This document shows positions 17,077-25,751 of a stretch of 64,000 nucleotides of DNA, in pieces; positions within the stretch are counted from its first letter, which is position 1, and each line of letters starts with the position of its first letter. A program made the translations under genes and the position numbers. This DNA is from Roseibium suaedae (GTDB lineage Bacteria > Pseudomonadota > Alphaproteobacteria > Rhizobiales > Stappiaceae). The stretch lies in NCBI RefSeq assembly GCF_900142725.1, contig NZ_FRBW01000002.1, positions 1,330,710 through 1,394,709 on the forward strand, in the 5' to 3' direction. Below the pieces are notes generated by a model. That model saw only the letters and a program-made list of their open reading frames with translations. It was not told the DNA's origin and searched no databases.

Positions 17077-18087
17077 ATGCGTCATCTGATCGGAATGGCC
17101 GTCGGCCTGGCGATTTCAGCCACATCGGCCTTCGCCGACACCGAAATCAAGTTCACGCTCGATTGGAAATTCGAGGGCCCGGCGGCCCCCTTCTTCATCG
17201 CGCTCGACAAGGGCTATTTCAAGGACGAAGGCCTGGACGTCACGATCGATTCCGGAGCTGGCTCGCGTGAGTCCATTCCGCGTGTTGCCACCGGCACCTA
17301 TCAGATGGGCTTTGGCGACATCAACGCCCTGATCAAGCTGATGGATGAAGAGCCCGACCTGAAGGTGAAGGCCGTGATGATGGCCTATGAGCGCCCGCCG
17401 CTCGCCGTGATCGGCCGCAAGAGCCTCGGCATCACCGAGGATCCGAAATCCCTCGCAGGCAAGAAGCTCGGCGCCCCGCCGCCGGATGCAGCCTTCGGCC
17501 AGTGGCCGGCCTTTGCGGAGGTCGCCGGCATCGACACCTCCAGCATCACCATTGAAAACGTCGGCTTCCCGGTTCGTGAACCGATGCTGGCTCAAGGCCA
17601 GGTGGACGGCATCTTTGGCTTCTCCTTCTCCTCCGTTCTGAACCTCAAGGCCCAGGGCGTTCCGGAAGATGACCTCTCCGTCATCCTGATGACCGAAAAC
17701 GGCCTCGATCTCTACGGCAACGTGGTCATGGTCAACACGGACTTCGCGGCTGCCAATCCGGATGCGGTAAAGGGCTTCGTGAAGGCGCTCGTAAAGGGCT
17801 ATCTCGATGCCATCGCGGATCCCGCTGCGGCCATCCCTTATGTGATCAAGCGCAACGAAGTCCTGAGCGAACCGGTGGAAGTGGAGCGGCTTCAGATGGC
17901 CGTCAACGACTCCATCGCCACCCCGGCGGTAAAGGCCAACGGCTTTGGCGGCGTGGACATGGCCAAGCTCACCAAGTCGATGGACTACCTGAAGATCTCC
18001 ATGGGTGTCAGCGATACCCCGCCTGCAGCGGAAAAGGTCTTCGATCCGAGCTACCTGCCGCCGGCAGAAGAGCGGATGGTCAAGTAA
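17077..18087 (+). CDS. NMT1/THI5-like periplasmic substrate-binding protein of an ABC importer
   Basis: Protein of 336 residues with a Sec signal peptide (cleavage after SAFA, about residue 20). The mature start, TLDWKFEGPAAPFFIALDKGYF, and the EGLDVTID segment are typical of the NMT1/ThiY-SsuA-TauA class, whose members bind pyrimidine precursors, sulfonates, nitrate or aromatic amides. The ATG at 17077 follows GAGGGG. It heads a three-gene importer operon. The ligand is not evident; the DWxFEGPxAPF form is closest to the hydroxymethylpyrimidine-type branch. Confidence 0.9.
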   Translation: MRHLIGMAVGLAISATSAFADTEIKFTLDWKFEGPAAPFFIALDKGYFKDEGLDVTIDSGAGSRESIPRVATGTYQMGFGDINALIKLMDEEPDLKVKAVMMAYERPPLAVIGRKSLGITEDPKSLAGKKLGAPPPDAAFGQWPAFAEVAGIDTSSITIENVGFPVREPMLAQGQVDGIFGFSFSSVLNLKAQGVPEDDLSVILMTENGLDLYGNVVMVNTDFAAANPDAVKGFVKALVKGYLDAIADPAAAIPYVIKRNEVLSEPVEVERLQMAVNDSIATPAVKANGFGGVDMAKLTKSMDYLKISMGVSDTPPAAEKVFDPSYLPPAEERMVK

Positions 18088-18190
18088 CCTTTCCACAATT
18101 GCCTTCCCGGCCAGGGCCGACCGCTTTCGCCCGAGAGCACATCGATCCTGCGCCGGGAGGGTTCCTTCCAGGAACAACAGGAAATTTCTC

Positions 18191-18982
18191 GTGTCCGGAT
18201 TCGTTGACCTGCGCAACATCCGCCTGACCTATGGCGGCGGCCCTGACGGAACACTTGCCCTCGACGGGCTGGACATGACGATCCGCAAGGGCGAATTCGC
18301 CGCGGTCGTGGGCCCGTCCGGCTGTGGCAAGTCTACCCTCATGAAGCTAGCTACGGGCCTGATGCGGCCTCAGTCCGGCACGGTCGAAGTTGCCGGCAAG
18401 GAAGTGAATGGGCCTGTCTCCATCGCCGGCATGGCGTTTCAGAACCCATCCATGCTGCCCTGGCGCACCACACTACAAAACGTCATGCTGCCGCTGGAAA
18501 TCGTCCAGCCTCACCGTCGCAAACTGTCGAAGGAACGGGCTGCTTATCTGCAAAAGGCCGAGGATCTCCTGTCCCTGGTTGGGCTGAAGGGCTTTGGCGA
18601 GAAGTTTCCCTGGCAGCTATCCGGCGGCATGCAGCAGCGCGCAAACCTCTGCCGTGCCCTGATCCACGACCCCGCCCTCTTGATGCTGGACGAGCCCTTC
18701 GGTGCGCTCGACGCCTTCACCCGCGAGGAACTGTGGCAGGTGATGCGCGATCTTCATGCGGAGAAAGGCTTCACCACCATCCTCGTCACCCACGACCTGC
18801 GCGAAGCCGTGTATCTCGCCGACCGGGTCTTCGTCATGAGCGCCCGTCCGGGACGGGTGATCCTGGAGAAGCAGATCACCTTCCCCCGCCCCCGTCCGAT
18901 CGACCTGACCTATGAGGCGGATTTCAACGACATCGTCCACGAACTGCGTGGCTACATTGCAGAAGCGAGGGCGGCCGCATGA
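18191..18982 (+). CDS. NitT/TauT-family ABC importer ATPase
   Basis: About 263 residues from a GTG at 18191, placed behind AGGA; upstream in-frame sequence to 18005 overlaps the binding-protein gene and is not credible. Walker A is GPSGCGKST, the Q-loop is AFQNPSMLPW, the signature is LSGGMQQR, and Walker B is LLMLDEPFGALD, followed by the H-loop VTHDLREAV. These are the standard features of TauB/SsuB-type ATPases. Its stop codon overlaps the permease start (ATGA), indicating translational coupling. Confidence 0.95.
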   Translation: MSGFVDLRNIRLTYGGGPDGTLALDGLDMTIRKGEFAAVVGPSGCGKSTLMKLATGLMRPQSGTVEVAGKEVNGPVSIAGMAFQNPSMLPWRTTLQNVMLPLEIVQPHRRKLSKERAAYLQKAEDLLSLVGLKGFGEKFPWQLSGGMQQRANLCRALIHDPALLMLDEPFGALDAFTREELWQVMRDLHAEKGFTTILVTHDLREAVYLADRVFVMSARPGRVILEKQITFPRPRPIDLTYEADFNDIVHELRGYIAEARAAA

Positions 18983-19743
18983 ATGACAAGTGGATCAAGG
19001 CAGCCCCGTGGCTCTGGACCATCGGGCTCTTCGTCATCTGGCAGGCAGCCGTCGCAGCTCTCAAGCTGCCGGTCTATATCCTGCCGGCCCCGACAGACAT
19101 TTTCGCCTCGCTCATTCAGTACTGGCACCCGATCTGGAAGAACTCGCTCCAGACTCTCTTTACAACGCTGCTTGGTTTCGGGCTGGCCGTGGTCGGCGGA
19201 CTGCTGCTTGGGCTCGCCATCGGCTGGAGCCGGGCCGTCTATGCCGGGCTCTATCCGCTGATGATCGGCTTCAACTCCGTTCCGAAGGTAGCGGTAGTTC
19301 CCATTCTCGTGATCTGGTTCGGCATTGGCACCATCCCGGCCGTGATCACCGCATTCCTGATCGCCTTCTTCCCGATCGTCGTGAACGTGGCTACCGGCCT
19401 TGCGACCATCGAACCGGAGATGGAAGACGTGCTGCGAGCACTCGGCGCCAAGAAACTCGACATCATGCTGAAGGTCGGCATTCCCCGGTCGATGCCCTAT
19501 TTCTTCGGCTCGCTGAAAATCGCGATCACCCTGGCCTTCGTCGGATCGGTGATCTCGGAAACTGTCGCAGCCAATTCCGGCATCGGCCACATGATGCTTG
19601 CGGCCCAGTCCCAGTTCAACGTGCCTCTCGTCTGGGCCGGCCTAGTCGCCCTCGCGGTGCTCGGCATTGTCATGTATGCGCTGATGGCCTGGATCGAACT
19701 GCGGATGACCGGCTGGGCCCACCGGGGCGCAAACCGGCCGTGA
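18979..19743 (+). CDS. NitT/TauT-family ABC importer permease
   Basis: Inner-membrane protein of 254 residues with about six helices and the BPD_transp_1 EAA-type loop EPEMEDVLRALGAKKLDIMLKVGIP, here positions about 150-175, which contacts the ATPase. It resembles SsuC/TauC. It starts inside the stop codon of the ATPase gene and is followed by a terminator, completing the importer. Confidence 0.94.
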   Translation: MNDKWIKAAPWLWTIGLFVIWQAAVAALKLPVYILPAPTDIFASLIQYWHPIWKNSLQTLFTTLLGFGLAVVGGLLLGLAIGWSRAVYAGLYPLMIGFNSVPKVAVVPILVIWFGIGTIPAVITAFLIAFFPIVVNVATGLATIEPEMEDVLRALGAKKLDIMLKVGIPRSMPYFFGSLKIAITLAFVGSVISETVAANSGIGHMMLAAQSQFNVPLVWAGLVALAVLGIVMYALMAWIELRMTGWAHRGANRP

Positions 19744-19764
19744 AGCCTTCAGCACATAAGAGAC

Positions 19765-19803
19765 AAAAAACCCCGCGCGGCGAAGGCTGCGCGGGGTTTT
19801 TCT
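19765..19803. terminator. Intrinsic terminator, bidirectional
   Basis: ACCCCGCGC (19770-19778) pairs with GCGCGGGGT (19789-19797), flanked by A6 upstream and T5 downstream, between the convergent permease and pepF genes. Confidence 0.88.
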
Positions 19804-19824
19804 CTGGTCATGAATGGCTGGAAA

Positions 19825-21651
19825 TCAGTCGTCCATGGCTTCCAACTCGTCAATGATGCCTTCAATCACCGACAGGCCCTTCTTCCAGAAGGCCGGATCG
19901 CTGGCATCCAGTCCGAACGGCGCAAGAAGCTCGGAATGATGTTTGGTGCCACCCGCCTTCAGGAGATCGAAATACTTCTCCTGGAAGCCGGTTTCCGCGT
20001 CCTGGTAGACCGCATAAAGCGAGTTCACCAGACAATCGCCGAACGCATAGGCATAGACGTAGAACGGCGAATGGATGAAGTGCGGGATATAGGTCCAGAA
20101 GGTCTCATAGCCCGGATTGATCTTGATCGCCGGCCCGAGGCTTTCGCTCTGGACTTCCAGCCAGAGTTCGCCGATCCGGTCCGAGGTCAGCTCACCATTG
20201 CGCCGCTCCGTGTGGAGCTTGCGCTCAAACGTGTAGAAAGCGATCTGGCGCACGACCGTGTTGATCATGTCCTCTGCCTTGCTGGCGAGCATGATCTTGC
20301 GGGCTTCCGGCGTTGACGCCTGCTCCAGAAGAGACTGGAAAGTCAGCATCTCGCCAAAGACGCTGGCGGTCTCTGCCAGGGTCAGGGGCGTCGGCGCCAT
20401 CAGGGGCCCATTGTGACCAGCCAGAACCTGGTGAACCCCATGACCCAGTTCATGGGCAAGGGTCATCACGTCCCGGGTCTTGCCCTGATAGTTGACCAGC
20501 ACATAAGGGTGCGCGCTTGGCACCGTCGGATGGGCAAAGGCGCCGGGCGCCTTGCCCGCACGGGCTGGCGCATCAATCCAGTTGCGTTCGAAGAACCGGC
20601 CCGCAATTTCCGCCATATCCGGCGAGAACCGGCCATAGGCATCCAGCACGGTCTTGCGGGCCTCTTCCCATGAAATCACCCGGTTGTCGGTCTTGGGCAG
20701 CGGCGCATTGCGGTCCCAGGAGTTCAGCTGGTCCACGCCGAGCCATTTCGCCTTCATGGCATAATAGCGGTGGGACAGACGCGGATAGGCTTCCCGCACA
20801 GCAGACACCATCGCATCCACCACCTCACGCTCGACCCGGTTGGCCAGGTGACGGCTGTCTGCGATATCAGTGAACTTGCGCCAGCGGTCGGAAATTTCCT
20901 TGTCCTTGGCCAGCGTGTTGGTGATCAGCGTGAAGGTCCGCAGGTTTTCCGAAAACGTCTTGGTCAGAGCCTTGGCGGCAGCCTCGCGCTTTGCCGGATC
21001 GGCGTCCTGCAGGAAGTTCAAGGTCGGCTCGATGGGCAGTTCCTGGCCTTCGACTTCGAAGGTCAGGGAAGCCATGGTCTCATCGAAAAGACGGTTCCAG
21101 GCGCCGCGGCCCGTGACAGACTTCTCATGAAAGAGCTGCTCGACCCGGTCTTCCAGCTGGAAGGGTTTCTCCTTGCGCAGATCAGCAATCCAGGGCGTGT
21201 AATAGGACAGCCCTGTGTCCTGGAGCGCCGCATCCATCACCTCGTCGCTGATCCGGTTGAGCTCAAGGGTGAAAAACAGAAGGTGCGAGCTGATCGCCGT
21301 GATCTGCTCCTGCACATCGCCATAGAATTTCTGCGCCTTGGGATCGGTCGTATTGCCCGCATAGACGAGACCGGCGAAGGAAATCACCTTGCCCAGCAAG
21401 TCTTCCAGCGCCTCATAGGCGCGGATGGCCGTCACTAGTGCAGACACATTTTCTGCGGCCATATCCGCCAGACGTCCCTTGTAGGATGTCTCGAAGGTCC
21501 GAGCCCGTTCCAGCCCCTCCTTCAGATCACTGGTGACTTGCGGTGAGTCCATGGCCGGATAGAGGTCCGTGAGGTCCCACTCAGGCAAGGCTCCCAGCGC
21601 CTTTGCGCTGGAGCCTGCGGCTGCTGAGCGCAAGAAAGGTTCCTGAAGCAT
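19825..21651 (-). CDS. pepF: M3-family oligoendopeptidase F
   Basis: Cytoplasmic zinc metallopeptidase of 608 residues that cleaves short peptides. The zinc motif is HELGH at residues 400-404, inside LAHELGHGVHQ, followed by the third ligand region LAETASVFGEML. The C-terminal SPFYVYAYAFGDCLV block is typical of the PepF branch. The start is supported by GGAGGG nine bases upstream. It is a single gene, convergent with the ABC importer. Confidence 0.95.
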   Translation of the reverse strand: MLQEPFLRSAAAGSSAKALGALPEWDLTDLYPAMDSPQVTSDLKEGLERARTFETSYKGRLADMAAENVSALVTAIRAYEALEDLLGKVISFAGLVYAGNTTDPKAQKFYGDVQEQITAISSHLLFFTLELNRISDEVMDAALQDTGLSYYTPWIADLRKEKPFQLEDRVEQLFHEKSVTGRGAWNRLFDETMASLTFEVEGQELPIEPTLNFLQDADPAKREAAAKALTKTFSENLRTFTLITNTLAKDKEISDRWRKFTDIADSRHLANRVEREVVDAMVSAVREAYPRLSHRYYAMKAKWLGVDQLNSWDRNAPLPKTDNRVISWEEARKTVLDAYGRFSPDMAEIAGRFFERNWIDAPARAGKAPGAFAHPTVPSAHPYVLVNYQGKTRDVMTLAHELGHGVHQVLAGHNGPLMAPTPLTLAETASVFGEMLTFQSLLEQASTPEARKIMLASKAEDMINTVVRQIAFYTFERKLHTERRNGELTSDRIGELWLEVQSESLGPAIKINPGYETFWTYIPHFIHSPFYVYAYAFGDCLVNSLYAVYQDAETGFQEKYFDLLKAGGTKHHSELLAPFGLDASDPAFWKKGLSVIEGIIDELEAMDD

Positions 21652-21860
21652 CTCAATCCCTCCGGATCTGGGTCAAACAATTGCTCACCGGTATTCTAGT
21701 TCGGAGAATCCGGCATAATTCCAATCAATAGGCTGCGGAAGCTGTTCACCGCAATCAGAACAAGGCGTATTTTTTTACCCGGCTTGGACGATTTGTTTAC
21801 CGGTCTACAACCAGGATGGTCCGAATTGACACAATCGAGAACCTCCCGGAAAGCAAGATC

Positions 21861-23426
21861 ATGGAATCCACCAGCGGCAAAATTCTGATAGTCGACGACG
21901 ATCCGATCCAGCGCCGACTGTTGCAGGAAGCCGTGACCAAGTTCGGCTACAGGGCAAAACTGGCGGAAAACGGCGCCGAGGCGGTCAAGATCATGACCGG
22001 CCCGGAAGGCGCGGACATCGATCTCATCATTCTCGACATGGTTATGCCTGAGCTGGATGGCATCGGCGCCCTGACCCAGATGCGCGCACAGAAGGTCGGA
22101 ACCCCGGTCATCGTCCAGACCGCGCACGGCGGAATTGACGCCGTCGTCTCGGCCATGAATGCGGGCGCCCAGGACTTTGTGGTCAAGCCTGTGGGGCCAG
22201 AGCGCCTCAATGTCTCGATCCGCAACCTCCTGAAGACCTCGGCACTTGCCGATGAGATCACCCGCTTCCGCAAGCAGGCCTCCGGGACGCTGACCTTTGC
22301 CGATATCATTACCCACTCTCCTGCCATGGAGCGGGTCATCAACCTGGGCAAACGCGCTGCCTCGTCGAACATTCCGATTCTGATCGAGGGGGAAAGCGGC
22401 GTCGGCAAGGAGATGATCGCCAGCGCCATTCAGGGCTCCAGCGAACGCCGGTCCAAACCGCTCGTCACCGTGAACTGCGGTGCAATCCCCGAGAACCTCG
22501 TCGAATCCATCCTCTTCGGCCACGAGAAGGGCGCCTTCACTGGTGCGGTGGACAAGCATGTCGGCAAGTTCCAGGAAGCCCATGGCGGCACGCTGTTCCT
22601 GGATGAAGTGGGGGAGCTGCCCTCCGACGTTCAGGTCAAGCTGCTGCGCGCATTGCAGGAGGGCGAGATCGACCCGATCGGCGCACGCCGACCGGTCAAG
22701 GTGGATTTCCGCCTGATCTCGGCCACCAACCGGCGCCTGATCGATCAGGTGAAGGAAGGCGTCTTCCGCGAGGACCTCTATTACCGGCTGAACGTCTTCC
22801 CGATCTGGATCCCGCCCTTGCGCGACCGGCTGGAGGACATCCCGAGCCTCACCCGCCATTTCCTGGCCCGTTTTGCGGCCGAGGAAGGCAAGCCGCAGGT
22901 ATCAGGCGTTTCGCCAGATGCCATGGCATTGCTGCAGGCCTATCATTGGCCTGGCAACATCCGTCAGCTTGAAAACACTGTCTTCCGCGCCGTCGTCCTG
23001 TGTGACGGCCCGAGCCTGACCGTGGACGACTTCCCGCAAGTGGCCTCGGCAGTGGATACGCCGTCCGCCACCCCATCACGGTCCTATGACAGCCGTCCGG
23101 TGGAAACCTCAGCTGCCGCTCACCGGCCCGCCCCCCAGGAACAACAGGAGCCGGTCCGGCGTCAGGCGGCCCCGCAGCCGCAGACCGCAGTCCCAAGCGG
23201 CTTCGAGCTGTCCGCGCCTTTTGGCTTCATGCGCAACCTGGACAACGACGGACACATCCGAAAACTTGTGGATGTCGAGGAAGAAATTATCCGGGCTGCC
23301 ATCAATCACTACTCCGGACGCATGACAGAAGTGGCAAAACGTCTCGGTATCGGCCGCTCGACTCTCTATCGCAAGCTCAAGGAATACGGCCTGGAAGAGC
23401 ATATCGGCAAAGACGCAGCAGCCTGA
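21861..23426 (+). CDS. Sigma-54-dependent response regulator (NtrC family)
   Basis: Protein of 521 residues with three domains. A receiver spans about residues 8-120, with phospho-acceptor Asp in LIILDMVMPELDG and Lys in VVKPVG. An AAA+ domain follows with Walker A GESGVGKE, the sigma-54 contact loop GAFTGA, Walker B GGTLFLDEVGEL and the arginine-finger region. After a Pro/Gln/Ala-rich linker (about 400-450) comes a Fis-type helix-turn-helix, AKRLGIGRSTLYRKLKEYG. The ATG at 21861 follows GGAAAG. No cognate histidine kinase is adjacent, so it is an orphan regulator; its targets are unknown. Confidence 0.95.
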   Translation: MESTSGKILIVDDDPIQRRLLQEAVTKFGYRAKLAENGAEAVKIMTGPEGADIDLIILDMVMPELDGIGALTQMRAQKVGTPVIVQTAHGGIDAVVSAMNAGAQDFVVKPVGPERLNVSIRNLLKTSALADEITRFRKQASGTLTFADIITHSPAMERVINLGKRAASSNIPILIEGESGVGKEMIASAIQGSSERRSKPLVTVNCGAIPENLVESILFGHEKGAFTGAVDKHVGKFQEAHGGTLFLDEVGELPSDVQVKLLRALQEGEIDPIGARRPVKVDFRLISATNRRLIDQVKEGVFREDLYYRLNVFPIWIPPLRDRLEDIPSLTRHFLARFAAEEGKPQVSGVSPDAMALLQAYHWPGNIRQLENTVFRAVVLCDGPSLTVDDFPQVASAVDTPSATPSRSYDSRPVETSAAAHRPAPQEQQEPVRRQAAPQPQTAVPSGFELSAPFGFMRNLDNDGHIRKLVDVEEEIIRAAINHYSGRMTEVAKRLGIGRSTLYRKLKEYGLEEHIGKDAAA

Positions 23427-23486
23427 TTTCTCAAGCATTTCTGCGAAAAACAGCCTCATTCCGCCTTGCGGCGCCACCACAGAATT

Positions 23487-23517
23487 GCGGACCCAATGTG
23501 GTCCGCTTTTTGTTTTT
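23487..23517 (+). terminator. Intrinsic terminator of the sigma-54 regulator gene
   Basis: GCGGACC (23487-23493) pairs with GGTCCGC (23500-23506), followed by TTTTTGTTTTT. Confidence 0.88.
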
Positions 23518-23617
23518 CATCATGATTCAATGTTTTCTGCAGGGCCGTTGCATTTTCGCCACGTTTTTGGCTGAATTAGAAACAGGGTAAAAGGTTCTTA
23601 ACCGGGGCGGGCTATTG

Positions 23618-25543
23618 ATGTCTCCTGCTGGGGAGCACCGACGGGCCAAGAGCCATCAAGAACGGCGAGACGGTAATTTGCGTAAACGTTTGTTTGGATA
23701 TGACGCCGTAAGGGGATTGCAGCGTGCAGGGGCATTTGTGTGCCTCCTGCTGGCGATTGCCTTTACCCTTTCCACGGCGGCCCGTGCAGAAACGAGAACG
23801 CTCCACCTCTTCAACGCTCACACAAAAGAGCGGGTGGACATCACGTTCAAAAAGAACGGCAAATACATTCCCTCAGGTCTGCGTGACGCGAACCGCTTCC
23901 TGCGCGACTGGCGGCGGAACGAGATGACCACGATTGATCCTGAACTTCTGGATCTCGTCTGGGAAGTCTATCAACAGGTCGGAGCCAAGAGCCCGATCCA
24001 TGTTGTTTCCAGTTACCGGTCCCCGGCCACCAACGGCATGCTGCGCTCCCGCTCCAGCGGTGTAGCGAAGAACAGCCAGCACATGCGCGGCAAGGCCATG
24101 GACTTCTTCATTCCGGGTGTGAACCTGGCAACCCTTCGTGCAACAGGTCTGCGCAAGCAGGTCGGCGGTGTCGGCTACTATCCGACCTCCGGCTCTCCTT
24201 TCGTGCACATGGACACCGGCAGCGTCCGTCACTGGCCGCGCATGACCCGCAGCCAGCTGGCCAAGGTCTTCCCGGACGGCCGCACCCTGCACGTTCCGAC
24301 CGACGGCAAGCCGCTTTCCGGCTATCAGCTGGCGCTGTCCGATGAAAAGGCCGGCCGCCACAAGGCTGGTGGCCGCTCTTCCGGCACGCTTCTGGCCAGC
24401 GCCTCTGATTCTCCGGCTCCCGCACGCAATAGCACCCGCGGTCAGAGCCTCAGCAACTCCGGCAGCGTAATCCGGCCAGGCGCCGATGTGGGTGGAGAGG
24501 ATGAGGAAACCGAAGATCAGCCGAGCTTCCTGGCGTCCCTCTTCGGCTCCGGCAAGAACACTCCGGCTCAGGAAAACGCCCGCGTGGCAGCTGTGCGCTC
24601 CGGCGACAGTGTTGTGCCTCCCGGTGCAGTTCCCGGCGTCCGCAACTCCGGCGACCGTTCCTCGCCTGCCACGGCAGCAGCTCCGGCCATCGTTGCCCCT
24701 CCGGTTCCTGTCCTGAAGGAAAAGTCCGAGCCTGAGGCTGCCCCGTCTCCGGAAGCTCCTGTCGCACCGACGGAAGTGCCTGCTGCCATTGCGATTGCCA
24801 GCGTTCTTCCTTCTGCCAAGCCTGCGCTTGCCCGTCCGGCTCCGGTTCAAGTTGCCTTCGCCCCCAACACGCTTGATGCTCAACGCGTCCGCATGGAAAA
24901 CAGCGGCCCGGCAACCACTCCGGCTCAGGAGGCCGCGTCCGGCACACGGTTCAACGTTGCTGATGCTGTGCCCGGTCAAAAGCCAAGTGGCCAGCTGCTT
25001 GCAGCAACCCAGCGTGCTGCCGCCCAGGCGACTGTCTCCGGCAATATTCCGGTTCCGGCCAGCGCACCGGCCAATGACCCGGTCGCTGCAATTCTGGCCG
25101 CCACCGGCAAGCCGACTGTCGGCCGGACCAACAATGGCCTTGCACCGGAAACTCTGGCCTATGCCTCGGCAACTTTGACCCCGGCTGCGGTTGCGGCGAG
25201 TGCAAAGAAGCCGGCAGCCACCGCCAAGGCCCACAAGCCAGGCAAGGAAGTCGCCCGCTCGGTTTCTGGCCGGATCCCGACCAACCAGATCAAGGACCCG
25301 CTGTCCGGCTTTGCAGGCCTGCCTGACAAGTCAGCGCCAATGCTGCTCTCCAGCGACGGCACCATGCGCAACGTGACCCTTGCGTCCCTGAGCCATCCAC
25401 GCCAGCGCGTGCTGGGCACCTTCCTCGAGCCGGGCAACCGCTTCGTGGCAGGCGGTTTCGGCAAGTTCCCCTATGGGGCCCTGCGCACCGACCGCTTTGA
25501 TGGTCCTGCCGTCATCGTGCTGCCGGTCACCTTCGCCCGCTAA
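23618..25543 (+). CDS. DUF882/YcbK-like M15-family peptidase-like protein with long Pro/Ala-rich region
   Basis: About 641 residues. An N-terminal signal or anchor (about 30-58, ending TAARA) leads into a DUF882 domain (about 60-215) with the zinc-ligand pattern SxHxxxxAxD (SQHMRGKAMDFF) and HMDTGSVRHWP, as in M15 D,D/L,D-peptidases of the YcbK/MepK type. A Pro/Ala/Ser-rich stretch of about 320 residues follows, then a distinct C-terminal ~90 residues. The start is uncertain (ATG 23618 versus internal sites). It probably trims peptidoglycan in the periplasm; the extension may be a wall- or protein-binding spacer. Confidence 0.82.
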   Translation: MSPAGEHRRAKSHQERRDGNLRKRLFGYDAVRGLQRAGAFVCLLLAIAFTLSTAARAETRTLHLFNAHTKERVDITFKKNGKYIPSGLRDANRFLRDWRRNEMTTIDPELLDLVWEVYQQVGAKSPIHVVSSYRSPATNGMLRSRSSGVAKNSQHMRGKAMDFFIPGVNLATLRATGLRKQVGGVGYYPTSGSPFVHMDTGSVRHWPRMTRSQLAKVFPDGRTLHVPTDGKPLSGYQLALSDEKAGRHKAGGRSSGTLLASASDSPAPARNSTRGQSLSNSGSVIRPGADVGGEDEETEDQPSFLASLFGSGKNTPAQENARVAAVRSGDSVVPPGAVPGVRNSGDRSSPATAAAPAIVAPPVPVLKEKSEPEAAPSPEAPVAPTEVPAAIAIASVLPSAKPALARPAPVQVAFAPNTLDAQRVRMENSGPATTPAQEAASGTRFNVADAVPGQKPSGQLLAATQRAAAQATVSGNIPVPASAPANDPVAAILAATGKPTVGRTNNGLAPETLAYASATLTPAAVAASAKKPAATAKAHKPGKEVARSVSGRIPTNQIKDPLSGFAGLPDKSAPMLLSSDGTMRNVTLASLSHPRQRVLGTFLEPGNRFVAGGFGKFPYGALRTDRFDGPAVIVLPVTFAR

Positions 25544-25580
25544 GGCACAGACACCCGATAGAGCCGGACACCCGGCAATG

Positions 25581-25612
25581 AAAAGGCCGCCTCACAGGGG
25601 CGGCCTTTTTTC
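25581..25612 (+). terminator. Intrinsic terminator of the DUF882 gene
   Basis: AGGCCGCC (25584-25591) pairs with GGCGGCCT (25599-25606), followed by TTTTTTCTT. Confidence 0.87.
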
Positions 25613-25690
25613 TTGATCTGGTTCCAGATCCTGTCCTGCCAAACCGTATTGGGTCGTGGCTGAATGGCCTTCTCAAGGGGGATATGCAAA

Positions 25691-25720
25691 CAAAAAGGCC
25701 GCCTTCTCAGGCGGCCTTTG
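25691..25720 (-). terminator. Intrinsic terminator of pyk
   Basis: AGGCCGCCT (25696-25704) pairs with AGGCGGCCT (25709-25717); on the minus strand it is followed by TTTTTGTTTG. The stem is nearly the same sequence as the preceding plus-strand terminator. Confidence 0.85.
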
Positions 25721-25751
25721 ATCATCTGTCACATCTAAACCGATTGAGGGC

